Part shown: piece by piece, positions 31,782-37,466 of the stretch
How the letters are laid out: each line of letters begins with the position of its first letter
Position numbering within the stretch: position 1 is the first letter of the stretch
Source: JAIRTY01 sp050257395
Lineage (GTDB): Bacteria; Actinomycetota; Actinomycetes; Streptosporangiales; Streptosporangiaceae
DNA length: 37,466 bases
NCBI GenBank assembly: GCA_050257395.1
Contig: JBLMWU010000041.1
Span: 1-37,466, forward strand
Direction: 5' to 3'
Program-made: the position numbers and the translations under genes
The notes under the pieces: generated by a model
What the model saw: only the letters and a program-made list of their open reading frames with translations
Told to the model about the DNA's origin: nothing
The model's database searches: none

Positions 31782-34182
31782 CGGACTCCTCCGGTGCGAG
31801 TTCACGGTCCACCCGCTCTGCACCGACGGTATCGGGTCCGCCAGCCGCGCCGGCCGGAATGGGGTGGCTTGGGGCGTCCCCGCCCGTATCGGCCGGCGAT
31901 TCCGCGCCGTCACCGGCGAGCCCGTCCTCCGCCCGCCCGCCGCCGCGGCGGATGGCCCGGCCGATGGAGGTGAGCACGAAGACCCCGAAAGCGATCCCGA
32001 TGATGACCAGCGCCAGGGTGCCGAACTGGGTGGCGGCCACGGTCATGGTCCTCGACTCACCCGGCAGCGGGGTGCCGTTGCGGGCACACAGCTGAATGGT
32101 GAGGGTGGTGGAGCCCGCGGCGGCGGCCTGGATCGGGATCTTGATGGTCTTCTGCTGCCCGGCCGGCACCGTCACCAGGCTGGACGGCTTCCCGATCATG
32201 ACCCGGCCGCTGCCCGGCGCACTGACCTTGAGCAGCACGGTGACGGACTGCCGCAGCCCGTTGCTGATCGACACCGGGACCGAGCCGGATTTGCCGCCGA
32301 GTGTGACCCGCGGCGGGTCCACGATCTTCAGCGCCGACTGCTGCTCGCTGAGGTAGTCCTGGATCCGCCGCAGCAGGGCCTCGGCGCTGTGCAGGCTGGC
32401 GCGGCCACCGCGCCAGGCGGACGACTCCACCGCCGCCACCGCGCTGCTCAGGTAGTCCTGAGGCGGGGTGGTGAGGATGCGCGCGTGCAGCTGGATCTGG
32501 GTGTCCAGCCGCCGGACCTGCCGCAGCAGAGACGGCCGCAGTTCCTGCGGGCTGATCCGGCTCTGCGGTGGCTGCCCGCGCGGCACCTGGCCGGGCCCTG
32601 GCTTGCCCTGGGCCAGGGCGGCCAGGCTCACCTGCCTGAGCCACGGCGCCCGGGCGGTCTCGGTGAGCAGCTCCTGGGCGACGCCGTTCGCCGGGTTCCA
32701 CCGGCGGGGCGGGGCGACGATGATCGAGCGTGCGGTCGCGGGCGACTCGGCGACGATCATGGCCGTTTCGGCGAGGAACTGCTGCTCGGTGGCGAAGCCG
32801 GCGGCCGCCGCGGTCACCCGGGGCGGCCCGGCGGGGGACCGGCCCGCCGGCGCCGACGCGGTCGGCGCGGTCGCCAGGACCTGGTCCAGCCCGTCATCGG
32901 TCAGCAGCACCTTGAGCGGGGTGCCCACCGCGGTGTGGGTGGTGGTGACCCCGCTGGGGGTGAACGACTGCTGGCCAGCGGCCGGCATCATGCTGCTGTC
33001 CAGCACGACGGTGCCCACCCGGTTGACCGCCAGGCTGCTGAGCACGCCGTAGTCCGCCAGCCCGTTGGCGGGCCAGGCGATCACGCCCAGGCTGCCGGGT
33101 GAGCGGAGGGCGTTCAGGCTGCCGGCCCCCGTCAGGCTCGAGGTGGTGCCGGCGTCGCCGCCGGGCGCGGGCCGCTGGTACTGGCCGAGAATGCTGCGGG
33201 CCGCCCGCCACCCGATACTGAAAGCGCTGCTCAGCTCGCTGACCGGCGGGCTGTCCAGGCCCTGGTGGGACAGCGCGGCCACGTCCACGTCCGCGTACGG
33301 GGTAACGAAGAAATCCGAGGTTGCCGTGGCGGCCTTGAGCTGGCCGAGCCAGTTGCTGGCGGTGGTGCTGGCGGCCCGGGCGGTGCCGCCGGAGCAGGTC
33401 GGGCTCTGGCCGACCCGGTAGGCGTGTCTCATGGTGGACACGCCGTCCAGCAGGGACGGGTCGATGGCCCAGGTGAGCTGGGCGCTGCGGCCGGCCTGCG
33501 AGGCGCCCGCCGCCAGCAGCTGGCCGAGCCGGCCGCCGGGGGCGATGCTGCCTGCCAGGTCGTCGGTGACCAGGCCGTGGCACACCGACTGCTGCGGGGT
33601 GTCGATCAGCGGCCAGACCCAGGCGAGGCTCAGCTTCTGCTGCACCGAGTGCGGGGGCAGCGGCGGGTCGTACGGCAGGAACGTGCGGGCAAGGCCGGTT
33701 GGCAGCGGCGTGCCGGCCTGGCTCGCTTGCACGGCCAGCGGATACACGCCGAACCCCGTCATGCCGATGTCGCTGGCCTTGAGCTTGATGGACCACGGCC
33801 GGCTGGCGTGCGCGGCCAGGGTGGGGACGGCGGTGGTGGTGTTCAGGATCGGGCTGTCCCCCCCGCCCGCGGCCAGGTAGGTGGCCATGTCGCCGCGGCT
33901 GTTCAGCGGGTTGTTCGAGGACCACAGCTGGATCGACAGGCCGGTGAGCGGGCCGGCGGTGGTGTTGGTGACGTAGCCGGAGACCGTCACCGTGCCGTGC
34001 GGGCTGGTGGCGAACTGCGGGCTGACGGAGGTGATCACAAGCGACACCGGCGTCGCCACGACGGCGGTGGCCGGGCTGGCCGTGCCAGCGGCCGCGGGCA
34101 CGGCCGTGAGCACCGCGGCCACCGCGGCGCCTGCCAGTGCCAGCAGGCGTCCCCGGAGCCGGGCCGGCGCGGTCGTTCTCAC
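31741..34182 (-). CDS. DUF6049-like secreted or membrane-anchored protein upstream of murJ
   Basis: 813 residues from the GTG at 34182 (MRTTAPARLRGRLLALAGAA), which opens a signal peptide with cleavage near AVPAAAG-TASP. The frame continues upstream, but without similarity. The body is rich in Ser, Thr and Ala, with an N-terminal Ig-like part (ITSVSPQFATSPHGTVTVSG), a central domain, and near residues ~735-760 a single membrane span (LVIIGIAFGVFVLTSI), then a basic and acidic cytoplasmic tail. The gene before murJ in this position is a DUF6049/Rv3909-like protein in actinobacteria, proposed for cell-envelope work. The ribosome site is weak (GGGACG), so the start is moderately sure. Confidence 0.8.
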   Translation of the reverse strand: MRTTAPARLRGRLLALAGAAVAAVLTAVPAAAGTASPATAVVATPVSLVITSVSPQFATSPHGTVTVSGYVTNTTAGPLTGLSIQLWSSNNPLNSRGDMATYLAAGGGDSPILNTTTAVPTLAAHASRPWSIKLKASDIGMTGFGVYPLAVQASQAGTPLPTGLARTFLPYDPPLPPHSVQQKLSLAWVWPLIDTPQQSVCHGLVTDDLAGSIAPGGRLGQLLAAGASQAGRSAQLTWAIDPSLLDGVSTMRHAYRVGQSPTCSGGTARAASTTASNWLGQLKAATATSDFFVTPYADVDVAALSHQGLDSPPVSELSSAFSIGWRAARSILGQYQRPAPGGDAGTTSSLTGAGSLNALRSPGSLGVIAWPANGLADYGVLSSLAVNRVGTVVLDSSMMPAAGQQSFTPSGVTTTHTAVGTPLKVLLTDDGLDQVLATAPTASAPAGRSPAGPPRVTAAAAGFATEQQFLAETAMIVAESPATARSIIVAPPRRWNPANGVAQELLTETARAPWLRQVSLAALAQGKPGPGQVPRGQPPQSRISPQELRPSLLRQVRRLDTQIQLHARILTTPPQDYLSSAVAAVESSAWRGGRASLHSAEALLRRIQDYLSEQQSALKIVDPPRVTLGGKSGSVPVSISNGLRQSVTVLLKVSAPGSGRVMIGKPSSLVTVPAGQQKTIKIPIQAAAAGSTTLTIQLCARNGTPLPGESRTMTVAATQFGTLALVIIGIAFGVFVLTSIGRAIRRGGGRAEDGLAGDGAESPADTGGDAPSHPIPAGAAGGPDTVGAERVDRELAPEESDEHASARRGAEPR

Positions 34183-34459
34183 CGCGGCGTCCCATGCCCT
34201 CCGGGCGCGCGGCGGCGCCTCCGCTGAGTTCGCATGGTCTCGCCGGCCCTCACTTTTCCTCAGCCCACCTGTCCCGGGAACGCTCGCGTGACCTGGGCGG
34301 AACTGGCCTACGGCGGCCGGGGACGGATACTGCGCAGCAGGCCCGCCACCGGCCGGCCGCTGCGCCAGCAGCCTACCGAATGGCGTCCGGCCGCAGGCCC
34401 GGTCGCGGCGAGGGGGACGCCCCGCGGTTTCCTCTCGGCCCCATCTGGGCCTACCCTCG
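34183..34459. promoter_or_regulatory. Divergent promoter region between DUF6049-like gene and cca
   Basis: 277 bp separating the two divergent starts, so promoters for both must lie here. A TACCCT (34452-34457) sits three bases before the cca ATG; with no ribosome-binding site this hints at leaderless transcription from the second codon pair (GTG at 34466). No other clear element seen. Confidence 0.4.
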
Positions 34460-36010
34460 ATGCCCGTGCCGGATTCCACGCCCCTCACCCCCGATCAGCG
34501 GAAAGCCGCCGCGGACCTGCTGCGCGCTGCGGCCGGGCCGGTGCTTCCGCTGGGGCGGCTCTTCGCCCGCAAGGGCCATGAACTCGCGCTGGTCGGCGGC
34601 TCGGTCCGGGACGTGTTCCTCCGGCGCAGCCACGGCGACCTCGACCTGACCACGGATGCCCGGCCCGAGCAGGTGCTCGAGCTGGTGACCGGCTGGGCCG
34701 ACAAGGTGTGGGAGGTGGGCATCGCCTTCGGGACGGTCGGCATCCGCAAGGGCGACACCATCTGCGAGATCACCACCTACCGCAGCGAGCGGTACCTGCC
34801 CCACTCCCGCAAGCCCGACGTGGACTACGGCAGCTCGCTGGAGGCCGACCTGTCGCGGCGGGACTTCACCGTGAACGCGATGGCGGCCCGGCTGCCCTCG
34901 CTGGAACTCGCGGACCCGTTCGGCGGCCTGCGGGACCTGCGGAACAAGGTGCTGCGGACCCCGGGCCTGGCGGAAGACTCCTTCACCGACGACCCGCTGC
35001 GGATGCTCCGCGGCGCCAGGCTGGCCGCGCAGCTCAGCTTCTCGGTGGACGCGGCCGCGCGCGACGCCATGACCGCGCTGGCCGGCCGGCTCGAGGTCGT
35101 GTCCGCCGAGCGGATCAAGGACGAGCTGGTGAAGCTGATGCTCGCACCCGGGCCGGACGGGCCTGGCCGCGGCATCTCGCTGATGGTGGACACCGGGGTG
35201 GCGGACGAGGTGCTCCCGGAGATCCCCCGGCTCCGGCTGGAGATGGACGAGCATTTCCGGCACAAGGACGTCTACCAGCACTCGCTGACCGTGCTGGCGC
35301 AGGCCATCGAGCTTGAAGACGCCTACGGCCTGAACGGGGACCTGGTGGTCCGGCTCGCCGCCCTGCTGCACGACATCGGCAAGCCCAAGACCAGGTCGCT
35401 GCTGCCGGACGGGCGGGTGGCGTTCCACCACCATGAGGTGGCCGGGGCCAAGCTGGCCCGGCAGCGGCTCACCAGGCTGCGTTTCCCGTCCTCGGTGGTC
35501 GCCGACGTCAGCAAGCTGATCGCGCTGCACCTGCGTTTCCACGGCTACGGGGAAGGGGAGTGGACCGACTCGGCGGTCCGCCGCTACGTCCGGGACGCCG
35601 GTGACCTGCTGACCCGGCTGCACGTGCTGACCCGGGCCGACTGCACCACCCGGAACAAGCAGAAGGCCGCCCGGCTCGCCCGGGCCTACGACCACCTGGA
35701 GGAGCGGATCGCGGTCCTGGCCGAGCAGGAGGAACTGGACCGGATCCGGCCCGACCTGGACGGCAACCAGATCATGAAGCTGCTGGGCATCCCGCAGGGG
35801 CCACTGGTCGGGCGGGCCTACCAGCATCTGCTGGACCTGCGGCTGGAAGAAGGCCCGCTCGGCCCGGAACGGGCCGCTCAGGAACTGCTGCGGTGGGCCG
35901 GGTCGGAGGGCCTGTCCGGCGCGGCCGGCTCGCCGCCGTCCGGTGAGGGCGCGCCGGATGAGCCGCCGGATGACGCGTCACCCGGTGACGGGTCTTCCCC
36001 GGGCGGCTGA
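34460..36010 (+). CDS. cca: CCA-adding tRNA nucleotidyltransferase
   Basis: 516 residues. It adds or repairs the 3' CCA of tRNAs, which matters here because the tRNA-Ile at 80 does not encode CCA. The class II nucleotidyltransferase head has LVGGSVRDVFLRR (46-51 GGSVRD) and DLDLTTDA with catalytic Asp60 and Asp62; RRDFTVNAMA and DPLRMLRGARLAAQL follow. An HD domain (LLHDIGKPKT near 306 and HHHEVAG) makes it the bacterial type with phosphohydrolase activity. The C-terminal ~45 residues are a low-complexity Gly/Pro/Asp/Ser tail. No ribosome-binding site was seen at the ATG. Its last 133 bp overlap the MFS gene on the other strand. Confidence 0.96.
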   Translation: MPVPDSTPLTPDQRKAAADLLRAAAGPVLPLGRLFARKGHELALVGGSVRDVFLRRSHGDLDLTTDARPEQVLELVTGWADKVWEVGIAFGTVGIRKGDTICEITTYRSERYLPHSRKPDVDYGSSLEADLSRRDFTVNAMAARLPSLELADPFGGLRDLRNKVLRTPGLAEDSFTDDPLRMLRGARLAAQLSFSVDAAARDAMTALAGRLEVVSAERIKDELVKLMLAPGPDGPGRGISLMVDTGVADEVLPEIPRLRLEMDEHFRHKDVYQHSLTVLAQAIELEDAYGLNGDLVVRLAALLHDIGKPKTRSLLPDGRVAFHHHEVAGAKLARQRLTRLRFPSSVVADVSKLIALHLRFHGYGEGEWTDSAVRRYVRDAGDLLTRLHVLTRADCTTRNKQKAARLARAYDHLEERIAVLAEQEELDRIRPDLDGNQIMKLLGIPQGPLVGRAYQHLLDLRLEEGPLGPERAAQELLRWAGSEGLSGAAGSPPSGEGAPDEPPDDASPGDGSSPGG

Positions 36011-37362
36011 CCCGCTGGCAGGTCCGGTCCGGCCAGCAGCTGGCCGCGGCTCACCAGCCCGTATCCCACGGCGGCCGCCAGGTATCCGGCCGCCACCCCG
36101 CCGATCACCAGGTAGGACTTGCCGGTGATGGGGATGACCTGGGCAACCGCCACAGCCCCCAGCACGTACGGCACGTTGAAGAGCATGTCGTAGAGCGAGA
36201 ACACCCGTCCCCGGTAGCTGTCGTCCATCCGCTGCTGCAGGATCGTGGTGGCACAGATGGCGATGCTCTGGGCGACCAGCCCCAGGACGAGCGCGATGAC
36301 CAGGAACGCGGGCTGGATGAAGATCGGGCCCAGCACCGCGGTGACCAGCCCGCCCGCGGCGAGCAGGAGGGTGATCCACGCCTCCTTGGACATCCGCCTG
36401 GTCGCCGCCGGCGTGATGACGGCTGCCCCGCCCAGGCCGGCCGCCAGGGCGATCACGACCAGGAAGAAGTGTGCGAGCGAGGTCGTGGCGGCCGACGTTG
36501 TGTAGAAGTAGTTGCGGTAGAGCAGGATCGAGGCGAGCGTCAGCGCCCCGAACATCACCCGCTGGGCGGCGGTCACGCCCAGGGCAGCGGCGACCGGCCG
36601 CCGCTGCCATGCGTGCACGGCGCCGCTGACCAGGCCGCGGACCACGACGCCCAGCTCGCTGGCCAGGCTGGCCCGCTCCGCGCCGGGCGGCAGCCGCGGC
36701 GGGCCCAGCAGGTCGCGGTGCATGGTCGCGCCCACGGTGCCGGCCAGCAGGTAGAAGCCGGCCGCCACCAGCAGGGCGATCGCCGATCCGTTCCGGCCGC
36801 CACCGGTGAGCAGGTGGACCCCCAGCTCCGCCAGGGCGCCCAGGGACGTGCAGATGGTGCCCACCGTGGGCGCGACCGCGTTCGCCATCACCAGCTCGTC
36901 CTCGCCGACGACGTGCGGGAGAGCCGCCGAAAGGGAGGACAGGAAGAAGCGGTTCACGCCCAGCGCCGCGAGCACGCTGACGTACAGCGGCAGGCCGAGG
37001 CCGCCCGAAGCGACCAGCGAGGCGGTGAGCACGACGAACCCCGCCCGCAGCAGCGCGGACCAGACCAGGATCTGCCGCCGCGACCAGCGGTCGATGAACA
37101 CGCCGGCGAACGGGCCGATCAGCGAGTAGGGCAGGTACAGGACCGCGAACGCCGTGGCGGCGACCGCCGGGTTGGGGAACGAGGTCCGGCTGAAGAAGAC
37201 ATAGGTGCCGATCGCGGCCGTGAAGATGCCGTCCCCGAACTGGGAGAGCAGCCGGGTCGCCAGCAGGCGGCGGAAGTTGCGGGACCCCAGGACGATGAGG
37301 AAGTCCGTGACCAGGCCCGGCCGTGACTGCCGGCGGCGGAGCAGCCCGGCCCGGATACTCAT
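35878..37362 (-). CDS. Major facilitator superfamily transporter
   Basis: 494 residues with about 12 hydrophobic spans. MFS landmarks are LLSQFGDGIFTAAIGTYVFF in span 1, PYSLIGPFAGVFIDRWSRRQIL (a motif-A loop after span 2) and, in the second half, ILQQRMDDSYRGRVFSLYDM. It resembles drug/other efflux permeases of the MFS_3 type; the substrate is unknown. The start is ATG at 37362; the GAGGG ribosome site lies eight bases upstream, in the head of repeat copy 4. The C-terminal ~48 residues are a Gly/Ser/Pro/Asp-rich tail encoded antisense to the cca tail. Whether both tails are really used cannot be told from sequence. Confidence 0.9.
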   Translation of the reverse strand: MSIRAGLLRRRQSRPGLVTDFLIVLGSRNFRRLLATRLLSQFGDGIFTAAIGTYVFFSRTSFPNPAVAATAFAVLYLPYSLIGPFAGVFIDRWSRRQILVWSALLRAGFVVLTASLVASGGLGLPLYVSVLAALGVNRFFLSSLSAALPHVVGEDELVMANAVAPTVGTICTSLGALAELGVHLLTGGGRNGSAIALLVAAGFYLLAGTVGATMHRDLLGPPRLPPGAERASLASELGVVVRGLVSGAVHAWQRRPVAAALGVTAAQRVMFGALTLASILLYRNYFYTTSAATTSLAHFFLVVIALAAGLGGAAVITPAATRRMSKEAWITLLLAAGGLVTAVLGPIFIQPAFLVIALVLGLVAQSIAICATTILQQRMDDSYRGRVFSLYDMLFNVPYVLGAVAVAQVIPITGKSYLVIGGVAAGYLAAAVGYGLVSRGQLLAGPDLPAGQPPGEDPSPGDASSGGSSGAPSPDGGEPAAPDRPSDPAHRSSS

Positions 37363-37370
37363 TTGGCGGG

Positions 37371-37466
37371 CCCTCGCTCGCCTCCGGGCCGCTGGAGCCC
37401 GCCGTCTTCCCTCCTCGCTCCTCGCTGCGCTCGTCGCTCGTCAGTCCAGACGGCGGCGCGGCCCTT
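37371..37466 (+). repeat. Interspersed structured repeat, copy 4 (cut by window end)
   Basis: From 37371 the sequence follows the full unit of copy 1 to the window edge. The inner stem CCGCCGTCT/AGACGGCGG is at 37399-37407 and 37448-37456; the outer stem GGGCCGC/GCGGCCC at 37386-37392 and 37458-37464. Its head supplies the GAGGG ribosome site of the MFS gene on the minus strand. The tail continues beyond the window. Confidence 0.9.

Overview
This is the replication-origin region of a high-GC actinobacterial chromosome. The evidence is the gene order DUF3566, gyrA, gyrB, dciA, recF, gnd, dnaN, [oriC], dnaA, rpmH, rnpA, yidD, yidC, jag, rsmG, parA, parB, then trxA, trxB, an anti-sigma gene, a sigM-like gene, a pseudokinase gene, murJ, a DUF6049-like gene and cca. 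Streptomyces and Mycobacterium share this order. Very high GC in all codon positions, frequent GTG starts and parS sites of the GTTTCACGTGAAAC type agree. I cannot name a genus.

Layout. (1) 80-10006, all on the minus strand: tRNA-Ile(GAT), a DUF3566 membrane protein, both gyrase subunits, DciA, RecF, a short decarboxylating 6-phosphogluconate dehydrogenase and the sliding clamp DnaN. (2) 10007-10781: the oriC-type gap between dnaN and dnaA, with degenerate DnaA boxes and AT-richer islands. (3) dnaA on minus, followed by a 550-bp gap that holds two perfect DnaA boxes, the first copy of an interspersed repeat and the rpmH promoter. (4) 13000-18972, all on plus: rpmH, rnpA, yidD, yidC, jag, rsmG, parA, parB, covering ribosome and RNase P biogenesis, membrane protein insertion, rRNA methylation and chromosome segregation. 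(5) 18973-20129: a gene-free stretch with two near-consensus parS sites and a locally duplicated block. (6) 20130-23756 on minus: a threonine aldolase, a divergent Ddl-like ATP-grasp enzyme and a PLP aminotransferase; then a GNAT-like gene on plus. (7) 24577-34182 on minus: trxA, trxB (with a SigR-type promoter), anti-sigma and SigM-like sigma factor, a membrane pseudokinase, murJ and a DUF6049-like secreted/membrane protein. (8) cca on plus and an MFS transporter on minus, overlapping tail to tail.

Functionally the window joins replication initiation (DnaA, DnaN, DciA, RecF, gyrase), origin segregation (ParAB-parS), translation and membrane biogenesis (RpmH, RnpA, YidD/YidC, Jag, RsmG), thiol redox control and envelope stress/peptidoglycan export (TrxAB, SigM with its anti-sigma, pseudokinase, MurJ).

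The genes are mostly conserved. The least explained signals lie between genes. The main one is a structured repeat of about 95-190 bp, in four copies (near 12.7, 21.4, 26.1 and 37.4 kb), with a nested inverted repeat, and three copies abut a coding sequence. Others are the duplicated block between the parS sites, a SigR-like promoter for trxBA, and a 133-bp antisense overlap of two coding sequences.
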